Source of the DNA: Daucus carota subsp. sativus
Lineage: Eukaryota; Streptophyta; Magnoliopsida; Apiales; Apiaceae
NCBI RefSeq assembly: GCF_001625215.2
Contig: NC_030385.2
Location: 43,735,598-43,799,597 of the forward strand
Length of the DNA: 64,000 bases
Direction: 5' to 3'
Both the position numbers and the translations under genes were made by a program. Below are positions 10,136-28,905 of this stretch, in pieces (positions within the stretch are counted from its first letter, which is position 1; each line of letters begins with the position of its first letter). The notes under the pieces were generated by a model. It saw only the letters and a list, made by a program, of their open reading frames with translations, ran no database searches and had not been told where the DNA came from.

Positions 10136-12134
10136 TCGAATAGAATGGTTGGATTCAATCTTACAATTTTCTTAAATTTTGAATAGAAAATAAAATTATA
10201 ATCTAAAATCACGTTCAAGTACTTTTATAGATAAAAGTATTGCAAAGATAGTACAATTCTCTTACTTATTTAGGAATCATAAACAAATAGAATTCTTCAA
10301 AATAATGTTTATCCAATTATAATCATTAATTTTATTATAATTAGAATAATTTTTATATTTATTTAAACTAACAATCATAGATAAAATACAGTTTATATTT
10401 AAGATGTGTAAGGTAATACGTATAATTTTTATTTTCGATTTAGTCTTATAATTTTCTTAAATTTCGAGTAGAAAATAAAGGATTGTAAAGATAATAATCA
10501 CTAAAAAAATACTAATAGCAAAAAAATTAGAACCATAAAATAATAATAATTTTTAACTAATAAATAGGAATCATAAAATGAAAATAATTAATAAAATAAA
10601 ACAGAATATATAAAATAGGAATCATTTATTGATTTTATGATAAAATAAATTTTCTTGATTAGTATTGTGTTTCACGGGCACGGGAGGCGGCCCAAACTAA
10701 TTTTTATCTAGATAACAATAAATTTTCTATCAGTATTATGTTTCACAGGAAAGTGGCTAAAATAATTTTTTTTCTATGTTATAATATATTGTTTGTTAAA
10801 ACGGGACCACGGTTCAAAATAATTTTTATCCAATCATAATCTATAATTTTATCATAATTAGAATAATTTTTATATTTATTTAAACTAACAATCATAGATA
10901 AAATACAATTTATATTTAAGATGTGTAAGGTAATACGTATAATTTTTATTTTCGATTTAGTCATATAATTTTCTTAAATTTCGAATAGAAAATAAAGGAT
11001 TATAAAGATAATAATCACTAAAAAAACTAATAACAAAAAAATTAGAACCATAAAAGAATAATAATTTTTAACTAATAAATAGGAATCATAAAATATAGAT
11101 AATTAATAAAATAAAATAGGATATATTGATTTTATGATAATGTAAATTTTCTTGATTAGTATTGTGTTCAACGGGCACGGGAGGCGGCCCAAACTAATTT
11201 TTATCTAAATAATAATAAATTTTCTATTAGTATTATGTTGGACGTGAAAGTGGCTAAAATAATTTTTTATCTATGTTATAATATATTGTTTGTTAAAACG
11301 GGAATTTTTATCCAATTATAATCTTTAATTTTATCATAATTAGAATAATTTTTATTAGTATTGTATTTGACAAGAGAGCGGCTCAAACTGATTTTGATCT
11401 AAATTATATTGTAATATTTAATTTTATCATAAAAATAAAAATTATGGATTAATATTGTCTTTGACGGGAGGGCGGTTCGAACTAATTTTATTATTAGTAT
11501 TGTGTTTGATATAAAGGAGGATGCGAGCGTCTCTAGGATTGTTCGATTCAGTCTTCTAAATTTTCTTGAATTTCGGAGATAAAATGTAATTATAATTCAA
11601 AAAATCAGGTCCAAGAATTCTAAAAGTAATACAATTCTTTTCTTATTTAATTCTAAAGATGATACAGTTCTTTTCTTATTTGGTATTTCTTATTAAATTC
11701 TAAAGATGATACAATAGTATTTCTTATTGAATTCTAAAGATGATACAATTTTTTTCTTATTTATTCAAACTAATAATAATAGATAAAATACAATTTATAT
11801 TTAAGATATGTAAAGTAATATATACAATTCTTATTTTCGATAAGATATATTGAAGATATGTTTAACGGGAACACGACTGAAAATAACGTTTATGGAATTA
11901 TAATATTATTTCGTATCAAAATTTATAAAAAAGATTATTTATTAGTATTGTGTTTAAGGGGAGGGCGGCCCAAATTAATTTTTACCTAAATAATAATATT
12001 TTTTTATTAGTATTATGTTTGACGGGAAAGTAGCTAAAACAATTTTTTTGTCTAAATTTAAAAAAAATTCATAACGCCGCTGCGAAGCGCGGCTTTTTTC
12101 GCTATTTTTTTTTAAAACCTCGAAAGATCGTACA

Positions 12135-12314
12135 TAGGGGTGTCAATGGAGCGGATATCCGGTCCGACCCGGTCCGATCCAAGAGCTAACGGAGCGGATA
12201 TGGATCACCTAAAATAATATCCGATCCGAAAAAAATCCGATCCGGAAAATATCCGATCCGATATGTATAGGATATGGATTTAATACGATCCTATCCGAAA
12301 AAAATCCGATCCGA

Positions 12315-12371
<57 letters not shown>

Positions 12372-12848
12372 GTGTATATATATACTCTATTAAGATATTA
12401 CATATGTAAATAAATAAATAAAATTAAATAGCATTTGAACTTAGATAATTGAACTGCATTAGTACAACCTATTTCAATTTTAAGTTTCTCATATTTTATT
12501 AGAAAATTTGTAATATATATAAATTAACGTAGTGTTTCTCAATCCTAAACTCCCGGAATTTATTAAAGACTTGTAATATTTGAACAAGTGTATTTTTGTA
12601 TTTTAAAACACTACATTTTGAATTTATAAATTTTTATTATAAGTGATTCCAACAAATTTTTATAAGTGAAGAAATTTTTTTTTTGTTTAAATATAAACGG
12701 AGCGGAGCTCCGATCCGAAAATCCGTGATCCTACGGATTAGGATATGGATCGCACTCTAAAAAATCCGGTTGAAATCCGATCCGAATCCGATAAAATTAA
12801 ACGGATCAGGATATGGATCATGTCTGATCCGATCTATTGACGCCCCTA
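12135..12848. mobile_element. hAT-type MITE, 714 bp, with 8-bp target duplication
   Basis: Termini are TAGGGGTGTCAAT and ATTGACGCCCCTA, and both flanks carry the octamer atcgtaca (12127-12134 and 12849-12856). An 8-bp duplication with these ends is diagnostic of the hAT superfamily. Both subterminal regions are dense in 'ggatcggat'/'atccgatcc' motifs, likely transposase-binding repeats. The interior has an AT microsatellite and no coding sequence. Confidence 0.9.
12317..12369. repeat. (TA)n microsatellite
   Basis: A run of TA dinucleotides of about 53 bp inside the hAT MITE. Confidence 0.95.
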
Positions 12849-13908
12849 ATCGTACATGTACCGACCTAAGTACGTGGATATTTTGTTAAAATGAGAGCGA
12901 CTATCTCTATATCTCTTTCCCCTTCTATCTCTTTCCCCTTCTATCTCTATTCTTCTCCTTCTCAACATCATTTTCTCCCCATAAATAAATTTATATAATT
13001 TCATCTCTACAATCAGCAAAGCCCCGAATGCAATTACCAGGTAAATTCTTTACTGCAATTTATCTTATAATTTACCCTTCTTTTATTTGAATGTTTCATA
13101 GTTCTCTGCCTAATTCTTGATCATGCCCATTTACCCATTTTTCTGAATTTCTTGATTCTTGCAATAATTTAGCTGAAAATGGTCATCATTGGATAAGCCC
13201 ATCTGTTAAATGTTGATTTTTTTACTTGTTTTCTTGATAATTTTTTGTGTTAAATTAAATGTGAAATGATGGTAGCTGTGATTGAAGTTGCAAATATTGA
13301 ATTATGAATTGTTGCTGATAATCAGGTATCAAGTTAGAATCTTATTTTGAAGATAAGATAGGGGCGTTGATTTGACAGACATGTATGTTTATTGTTGAGA
13401 ATTTGAGGTAAATGATAAGAATTGCATCAATTTTTTAGTCTAGATACAAGGCTAGAGCTTGAAGATAATGCTTCTTTTTACAAATTTGTAAATGTCTGGT
13501 GCTTCTGTTGATGAAGAAATATACATGATTACGTAGTTACTTGTTTTAGTGTAGAATGTAGGATGCGTTTGTGATTTGTTATTTTTTTTAATGGAGTTTA
13601 CTGAAGGCCATTCTTTTTGGTCCTTCAGAATCACGCACCAACTTGTTGATCCTAGTTCAGTTCCATCCCTGTTGGTCTATCTTAGAAGTAACTTACAAAC
13701 TTTATTTGCTGTTCCGAAATCAAGTATTGGTTTCTATTTGAGTAGCGTAAAAGAAAACTTTTTTGTTACATGACTTTGCTTTTTGATTATCTAGAATGAA
13801 GAAACTATAGTAATTCCTTGGCTTAATAGGTATAGGTGATTGTTGATCTTACGGAAACTCTTTTTGATTTCTGTCTGCAGAATTCATTAATTTTGTGAAT
13901 TTTGTGTA

Positions 13909-13923
13909 ATGATGTTTATATAA
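13909..13923 (+). promoter_or_regulatory. Short upstream ORF in HHP4-like leader
   Basis: After the 5'-UTR splice acceptor at 13880 the leader has ATG ATG TTT ATA TAA, a four-codon reading frame that ends 42 bp before the main start. It could lower initiation at the main ORF; this is inference. Confidence 0.4.
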
Positions 13924-13965
13924 TTACTGCAAGCTTTTATTTGTATGATTTTCATGATTAGAAAG

Positions 13966-16302
13966 ATGGTTGATGATCAGAAGGAGAAATGCATTGTGTT
14001 ATCTGAAACATCTGAAAGTCAAATGGATTGCGAAAGTGGGAGCAGACTTTTCTCAAAAGAAGGGAAGAGTAAGAAATTTTGGAGAGGAGTTAAGTATCAG
14101 CTTGTTGAATATCACACATTGCCTGCATATTTAAAGGATAATGAGTATATCTTGCGTTATTATCGATCAGAATGGCCGCTTAAGCAGGTGTTCCTGAGTA
14201 TCTTCTATATTCATAATGAAACTCTTAACATTTGGACGTAAGGAATCTCTTACCTTAACTTTTATTTAGCATGGCTACCCATTTGCAAGTCTTTACCCTG
14301 TTGCATTTTTTTTCCATATTTTAACTTTGTTTGCAATTAGGGATTTTTATTATTGGACTTGACAGTATGTTCCTGGATTGTGCCCTCTCTGTTAAAACTA
14401 TGATGTAAAGAATCATAAGCATAGACATAATTTTGCAAATTTATGGTATTACGCTAGTAGAAAGTGTTAAGACCCAGCTTTTTGATAGTCTTACTTGTAC
14501 ATTAATATGTTTTATCTGTCAAAAATTGAAGTTTGAGAAGTATTGTATTACTTGCTACAGTCCTTATAGTTAGGATTTAAAAACATTTTAGAAAAATATT
14601 AATGTATTTCTTTCATTTTTCATTATTCAATGTTTACGTCAGCTATTGTATTAAGACATTACTTCATCCCTTCTCTGTTTCTACTTCTACCTCAATTAAG
14701 ATCAAATTGGAGGCAGGTGTAATGGGTATCTGGTATCTAAGTAGCTTTTGAATTTTTCTACTTAACTAAAAAAACATTAAAAAGTGCTAGTACCACACAG
14801 ATGCCCTTCAAAATTCGCAGTGTGTAAAGTATGATCTATAATTTTCCATGTATGCACACACCTTTATCTCATTTTAAAATATAACCGACAGGAATGGCTT
14901 ATATCTACGCTCTACATATCTGATTCTCAGTTTGACATGTCGAGATTTAGATGTCATACATATCTGATCTTTAGTTTGACATTTTGAGATTTAGATATCC
15001 TTGAAGTAAGGACTAGAATAAAGGGCTATTACAATACACCTGATGTCAGTATGTGTCAATATGTCTGAACAAGTGATCTGTACTATTAGTTGGTGAGTCG
15101 TATTAGCGGCTTAATAAATGTAACTGTTCTCAAGCTTTTGATATCTTTTCAGGCATTTGATCGGATTTCTCCTGTTTCTATCATTAACTATATACACAGC
15201 AATGAAGATCCCCAAGGTAATGGATCTCCAGGTGGTACAACAGTTGTCTAACATGCTCAGGAGTACTGATCTCAGCAAGATTAATGGGGAACTCTTGAAC
15301 CTACCTTCCTTGCCCAATATGGCTGACTTTCATAGATTCAAAAATGACCTGAAGACATCTTTGCCTTCAGTTGATTTTCTTCCTTCACTCTCTGGTTGGA
15401 ATGGATTAGAGCTTATCGCGAATTGTCTGCCAAAACAGTCAACTGAGTACCCTGCCAAGGATTGTATTCTGGTAATGGTTCGCTTCGTGGCTTTTAGTAA
15501 TTACCTAAACTTTATGAGTGTTAAGAATTTACGAGCTAAGTAAATATGGATACGAAGCTTCTGTAGTTCTGTAGTTATTGCTGCAAACACTTAATATGTA
15601 ATCAACATCATGACTTCTTGCTCCTTTTTGATAATGCAGAAAAGCGTAGAAGGCAATATGGGCAACAGTGCACATTCATTGCCGAATGAGCCGGTCACGA
15701 GGTGGCCATTTTTTACCTTCTTGGGAGGGGCCATGTTCTGCTTGCTAGCCAGCAGTACGTGCCACCTCCTCTCATGTTACTCAGAGCGCCTTTCATACAT
15801 AATGCTCAGGCTCGATTATTCTGGCATTGCAGCTCTCATTGCGACTTCCTTTTACCCTCCTGTTTATTATTCCTTTATGTGCCATCCTTTCTTATGCGAC
15901 CTCTACTTGACCTTCATTACATTATTGGGTTTAGCCAGCATTGCTTTCTCTCTTCTCCCAGTATTCCAGAAGCCTCATTTTCGAACTCTTCGTGCTTCTC
16001 TCTTCTTTGGAATGGGTGTATCAGGTGCCGTGCCCATTATGCATAAATTGATATTATACTGGGACAAGCCAGTGGCTCTTGAGACCACCGGATATGAGGT
16101 ACTGATGGGAGCATTCTACGGAATTGGAGCACTAATCTATGCCAAGAGAATACCCGAGTGTTGGAAGCCTGGAAAGTATGACATAGCTGGACACAGTCAT
16201 CAGCTTTTTCATGTGTTGGTCGTTGCAGGAGCTTACACACACTACCATGCCGGTTTGATCTACCTCAGGTGGCGGGACTTGGAAGGCTGTTCTAAAAATT
16301 AG
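13966..16302 (+). CDS. HHP4: Heptahelical transmembrane protein 4-like (PAQR family)
   Basis: Three coding exons, 13966-14237, 15153-15471 and 15640-16302, join in phase to give 417 aa. The N-terminal cytosolic part carries VEYHTLPAYLKDNEYI and HNETLNIWT-HLIGF, followed by seven hydrophobic segments and DIAGHSHQLFH, the conserved PAQR histidine motif; it ends in RWRDLEGC, typical of the HHP4/HHP5 group. PAQR/HHP proteins are membrane proteins related to adiponectin and progestin receptors; plant members are linked to hormone and sugar responses, but the biochemical role is unsettled. The extra loop in exon 2, between membrane segments 1 and 2, also fits HHP4/5 rather than HHP1-3. An in-frame ATG at 13945 would add seven residues; I prefer 13966 for its better context (aagATGG). 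The leader starts near 12930 and has an intron from 13041 to 13880. Confidence 0.9.
14912..15003. repeat. 44-bp tandem duplication in HHP4-like intron
   Basis: Two similar units beginning 'acatatctgat' (14914 and 14958) and containing 'agtttgacat' and 'gagatttagat', with a few mismatches. Confidence 0.65.
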
Positions 16303-16489
16303 TGAAGCTGACATCAGATAGTGATCTTGAATGTTACAGCTTACAGGCTGCAAAGTTGTATCTGTATTCGGCAAAGCATGTATAACTGTATATACTCTTG
16401 ACAATGACCAGGCAAAGAGATTTATGGGTCAATTCGAACTTTACTATGTTGTATGTTAACCTGTACTATTTCTGTTAATGCTCAATTAT

Positions 16490-17040
16490 TCGGATGGACC
16501 AACTATTTTAGCAACACTTTTACATCGAATTATTGTGAGATGTAACGCTAGCCTAGCGCGAAAACTATTATCCTTTCTTTCGTTGGTTTGACAAGCTACT
16601 TCGAGGTCTAATTCAATGTACTACTACTATCACTACTTGTTTTGGATCAACAGTGAAGATTCGATTGCAGAAGGATACATTAACGGGACACTAAATTTTG
16701 AACGGCATTGGTCTACCCTATAACAGTAGGACCGTTACGCCGTGCCATATTAAGGTGTGAAAGTTGGCTCTGAGCTGGCTCTTGCATATATATTGATGGT
16801 TTATATAGGCTGAGCCAACTGGCAATTTTCTTAATTTCATTTACAATATAGTTGAAATATTTAAAAGACTGATAGGTATACAAAAGACAAACTAACTTGA
16901 GTTCTCATCACTTTAGTGTGATTCTTGTAATGATTTTCTTGTGTTCCTCTAATCATATATATACACACTCACAACATGCACACTGACACACACTTGGCTT
17001 GTTAATTTTAGTTTTAAAATTGTCATGCTTCTGAGTTTGT
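16490..17040. other. Intergenic region, HHP4-like to SOFL
   Basis: It holds the 3' flank of the HHP4-like gene and the promoter of the SOFL gene. A TATA-like run (tatatata, about 16955-16963) sits roughly 90 bp before the SOFL start codon. Nothing else is recognised. Confidence 0.5.
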
Positions 17041-17052
17041 GAGGATTTAAAC

Positions 17053-17833
17053 ATGAACATGTCAGCTTCTGAATGCAGTAGCGGATGTGAGTCCGGATGG
17101 ACTGCTTATCTCGAGCAATCGTCCAGGCCTGCATATGATGAAACCCGAAAAAGTGGAAAAAGTAAAAAGGCTGGTTTGCAAGAAGATAAGGATTTGTCGA
17201 TGGTTTCTGATGCATCTTCAGGGCCTAGGCTTGATCATAATAATGATGTTGAGGAAGGCGATGATTCTTTTAGGTACAATTCGTATTATGTTTCTGCTTC
17301 AGAACAAGGAAAGACGAGGAAGCCTGTGAAGAATTCTCATCTTGATGATACTGCTAGCTCACCTGTTTCTAGCTCTCCTAAGGCAAGTTCCATTAAACAT
17401 GATAAACGCCCTTCATATTTAGCTGTAATAATGCTTTTATTTATGCGTCGATGTCTATGCATATATTCTAGAAGAACTTGGCCCTTTCCAGCAACCAATC
17501 TTCCCCAGAGAAGCAAAAACAAGGTTTTTCTGCAACACGTTACTCGGTGACAAAAAAAAAAAACCCTTCTCACTGTAATTGAGTCGTATTCATCATTTAA
17601 CCGGCATTCTGGCTTATTATAATTTGTTTTGCTGTCAGAGAAAATCTTTAGTGAAACGGCATTCTGGATTCTTGAAATCCTCTGTTTCAGAGAATGAAGT
17701 CTCACAAGCATCAGGTTATATTTTTCACGAAACTAAATTTATTGAATCTCAAACACGAGGGAAATCAGGAGCGATAGCTGATATTTTGGTCCTTGCAGGT
17801 GATTTGCACGGAACAAAGTACAAATCAAAATGA
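17053..17833 (+). CDS. SOFL: SOB FIVE-LIKE (SOFL) protein
   Basis: Exon 1 (17053-17382) encodes both hallmark SOFL motifs: CSSGCESGWTAYL near residue 7 and LSMVSDASSGP near residue 55, plus LDDTASSPV. Exon 2 (17472-17546) encodes KNLALSSN... ending GFSATRYS, and exon 3 (17639-17833) begins RKSLVKRHSGFLKSS. All joins are phase 0, giving 199 aa. Intron 1 uses a GC donor (AAG|GCAAGT) and an ordinary AG acceptor; intron 2 is GT-AG. A possible further intron in exon 3 (gttata at about 17721 to the AG at about 17800) would shorten the C terminus. SOFL proteins are plant-specific and affect cytokinin levels; overexpression raises specific cytokinins in Arabidopsis. No membrane segment or enzyme fold is visible. 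Confidence 0.85.
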
Positions 17834-18149
17834 TGTTATTGTCTTCTGTCTCTTTTGCTGCAACTGCTCAATCCCAGGGGAAGAAGAGATAGAAGTGCAT
17901 TATGTTTCAAGGCTCCGTTTCGATTTTACTATGTTATTTCTCCGTGGTTCCTGTCAATACAGTGGGGAACATCTTCGAGCACACAGAAATTCGTTAAAAG
18001 ATAAAAGAGAGATGAGATTCTGTTATGATTTACAGTATTTTGTTTGTATGCCAAGATTATAAGCAAAACAGAGCTAAGCCAAATTACAAGCTCATTAGCA
18101 ATAATAATGGTTTAATTTGGTCTCTTTCATAACCTTAAACTGCACTGGA

Positions 18150-19068
18150 TTGGATTCTAGCTTTCCGGCCTGACCATAACATTATAACAAAATTCGAAAT
18201 AGTTATTATGTGATAATTACTGATTGGTATAGCGACAAATTATTTGATTAATCATTATAACATTTTTTTTAGTAATATATTATATTGTATAATAAAATAA
18301 ATTAATACTTTTATTAACTACTACTCCCTCTGTCCCCCTCATTTTTTTACGTTACTTTTTGGCACGCTTTTCAACACTCATTTAAGTATAGTTTCATAAT
18401 ATATTTTTAAAATTTTTTTGCTCTGAATAAAAAATTGATATATAAACTTTTATTTAAAAAAAGAAAATTTTGAAAAAATATTACGAAACTATACTTTATG
18501 GGAGTCTCAAAATGCGTGCAAACAGTGAACGTAAATGAGAGGGACGGAGGGAATATTATATTATTTTAACATATCTGATATTTAGCTCGATTAATTATAT
18601 CCCGATTATCCCGATCATTCAAATAACCTAATTGGTGCCTTTATAAAAAGCGGGAATCGGACTTAATCGGTGAAGTCACGGAACATGGATTAATCGGTGA
18701 TTAACTGAATTGATCGGGGATTATTCAGATTAATCAGTGATTAATCGGAGATTCAGTTCAGTGAGCTACGGAACATGGATTAATTGGTGACTAATCGTGA
18801 TTAATCACCGACTTTTAGAACAAAGTTTTCAATTATAAATTCTTTAAAATACACAAGTAATTCGGAACTAATTAAAAAAAAAAGAAAAAAAACCCTATCC
18901 GGGTAAAAACTCAAAAGTGTTGAAGAACTCAGGTGGGGTTTCAAGAATGTCCCCATGTCTTGCCATCCAGCTGTACTATGTGGTTCCATTTATCTCTCCA
19001 CTTCTTGTAATAAAACGGTCACCACTTGTGTCTATATCTAACTATCCACCTTTTCAGGCCATCTAACC
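18150..19068. other. Intergenic region before adenylate kinase gene
   Basis: It contains a Stowaway MITE (listed separately) and, at about 18600-18830, a low-complexity stretch rich in 'gattaatcggtga' with 'acggaacatggatta' repeated near 18678 and 18770. No gene is seen. Confidence 0.5.
18324..18553. mobile_element. Stowaway-type MITE, 230 bp
   Basis: Ends CTCCCTCTGTCCCCCTCATT and the inverse of 'aaatgagagggacggaggga', flanked by TA (18322-18323 and 18554-18555). Internal blocks 'acgttactttt' and 'caaaatgcgtgcaaacagtg' link it to the short element at 28333-28440. Confidence 0.88.
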
Positions 19069-26607
<7,539 letters not shown>

Positions 26608-27111
26608 AAACGGATATATTCAAACACGAGATAAAATCACTGCAGCCAGTATCAGAAGTCAGAACTCAATGCAAGGTGATTATAAGATTAAACATAAGAC
26701 ATTCTATACTTACCTGTTTTGACATGCTACACGTACACGAAGGAATCATGCAATTCGCCTCTTGCAAATCTCTCTGTATAGATTCATTTTTTCGAGCGAA
26801 AAGCTTAAAAGTTAGAAAGGATAGATCAGTAACAATGTAGCTCTGTTAAAATACTAATGCAGGGCAGTAGAACTTTGTAAATATACATTCACTTTTACTT
26901 GGTAAATAGTAATCTCCTTCCTTCATATTGATTAACTACCGCCAACGCTGAATCAGCTCACGGGTGTTTGGATGGTACATGAGAATGAGAATTGGGAATT
27001 GGGAATGTGAATGAGTATCCAGGCAGTGCGTAAGAAATGATTTATCCTGGGAACAGGATCCTCATTTCATACAACAAAATGACTAATCCAAAAACTAGCA
27101 TATGAATTTAA

Positions 27112-27367
27112 GGGTCGCGCTCTGGAGAGAACCAGTCCCTGAAATAGAAATATAGAACCCCTAAGGCCTGAAATAGAAATATAGAACCCCTAAGGTTTCG
27201 CTGCAGAATCCTAAATTTTAAATAGATTTTTAGGATCTAAATCTACATGCATGTTTTTTTGCATGTGAAGTTCCGCCGCAGAACCTAATTAATACTAGAA
27301 ATAAGGTAAGAAATAAGATAAGGGTTCTATGAGTTCTTTGTAATGGTTCTCTCTTGAACATAACTCG
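27112..27367. mobile_element. Mutator-like MITE with 9-bp target duplication
   Basis: The 9-mer tgaatttaa flanks the element on both sides (27103-27111 and 27368-27376). The ends share an inverted 'gagagaacca' / 'tggttctctc' block 13-24 bases in from each edge, with diverged outermost bases. Inside, 'cctgaaatagaaatatagaa' plus 'cccctaagg' occurs twice in tandem (about 27137-27197). A 9-bp duplication points to the Mutator superfamily. Confidence 0.65.
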
Positions 27368-28332
27368 TGAATTTAAACACTAACATATGGATTTGAGGTT
27401 CTTATTTCCGTTAATCAGGCTCATTAACCGTGAATGAAATGCCCCAAAATTATTACATGTAATTATAACACTTTGTTGAATAATAAGGCATTAGTAGAAA
27501 TGCAGCAATTTAGTTACGTAACTATTACTTCGTGTTTAAGTGATAATCCAACGTGATACTGTTATAGAAAACGATTGAAATCTTCCAGAGCCAATAGCTT
27601 ATTATAACTAAATACTAATTATTAGTGCTATAACATGAAAATGGGGCAATTCATTTTCTGGCAAGTTCTTGTTAGAATATGCAGTCCAGCCAAATTATAA
27701 CCCACCCAAATTAAGGAAAGTTTGATGAAGGACAAAAATACCTAATTATAAGAAAATCGGATGAGAATTTCTATCATTGAGTTTATGGCCAATTATACCA
27801 ATTGAATATGTATTTGAAGCGTGGGAATTGAGATGTATCAATCTCGAAATATAAATTTTTGTAGGACTCGTGATTCATATAACTATATAAGAGTAAAGTC
27901 TGGAGTGGTGGTTGAAAGTGTTCAAATTTTTATAAATAGGTGGCTGATTTTGTGTGTTGTTAAGTATGAAAAATAAGGGTGTAAATTGATTATCAACCAA
28001 TATTTTATTAAATTTTAGAAATTTTAACAACTATATTAAAATTATTCTTTAATTTTTAATATTTAATGACATATCGTTAATGGCAGTTGATGACCGTGAG
28101 TTTTTTTAAAAACAGTGAAAAATACATGCCAAATTATTGTTATTTCAAATATAAATCAACATTTTATAAAAGGACAAAAAGTTTAGCTGCGATCTAAAAT
28201 TTACTCTATATTTATCAATTCTGAAATTATAATTTTCTTTATAACATACTATAAATGTTAGATATACACTGTTTTTGGAGTGAAATCGGTGAAAGAGGTC
28301 CATCTCAGATCTCAATACAACCAGGTTTAGTA

Positions 28333-28440
28333 CTCCCTCCGTCCACCAGGTTCTTTACGTTACTTTTGGGCACACATTTTAAGACTCCCTCAAAATGCGT
28401 GCAAACAGTGAACATAAACAATCTGTTGGGACGGAGGGAG
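28333..28440. mobile_element. Short Stowaway MITE, internally deleted (108 bp)
   Basis: Perfect terminal CTCCCTCCGTCC and its inverse ggacggagggag, with TA on both sides (28331-28332, 28441-28442). It keeps the 'acgttactttt' and 'caaaatgcgtgcaaacagtg' blocks of the element at 18324-18553 but lacks the middle. Confidence 0.88.
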
Positions 28441-28700
28441 TAGTACTTTTAACGGACGAATATCCCCAAGATCTTTATCACTCACATAAAAAATAAGAAA
28501 GAAATCTAAGTACGTTTAAATTACATGATTAACTTTTGAAAAAAGAAGGTAGGAGTAGTTTATAGGATCTTGGGAGTACTAAAAGTCTAAAAGAGATTTG
28601 ACAGATGCTCATGCGGGTACTGAGTCACTCCCTTGTCGTACATCAAAATTTATACCTGCGAGCAAAGCTCGACGCATATTTTAAGATTCTTATAAGATAT

Positions 28701-28905
28701 AGGGGTCGTTTGGATGAGTTTTGAAATAAGTGTTTCTTTATTAACGTAAAAAAATTGAAATAGAAGTTAGAAGTGATTAAAGTGTTTGGGAAATAAGTAG
28801 GAGAACTAGCATTTGTAATTTTTAAAAAGTGCTTTTGTTTTTTTACACAAACGGGTCTAAGAAAAATAGAAGCCATACTCTCCCCTCGTCCCAAACAGGC
28901 ACATA
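28701..28905. mobile_element. hAT-like MITE, second copy
   Basis: The left end aggggtcgtttggatgagtt and right part 'cgtcccaaacaggc', with internal 'gtgtttgggaaataagtagg' and 'aaaagtgcttttg', match the family at 4906-5155 in inverted arrangement. Boundaries are approximate. Confidence 0.55.

Larger units (their letters stand above)
7119..12110 (+). mobile_element. Helitron-like repetitive block with captured gene fragment
   Basis: It starts with an A followed by TCTATATATATATAAAGGAG, typical of plant Helitron 5' ends. Near 12073-12093 there is a GC-rich hairpin (gccgc...gcggc) resembling a Helitron 3' hairpin, although the terminal CTAG appears mutated to CTAT. In between, a roughly 0.5-kb repeat recurs, recognisable by 'ttgacgggcacgggaggcgg' near 7955, 8545, 10675 and 11165, with a diverged copy near 11950. 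A further 5'-end-like segment at about 11507-11570 and a hairpin-like segment near 9084 suggest nested or duplicated elements rather than a single one. No Rep/helicase sequence is seen. Confidence 0.5.
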
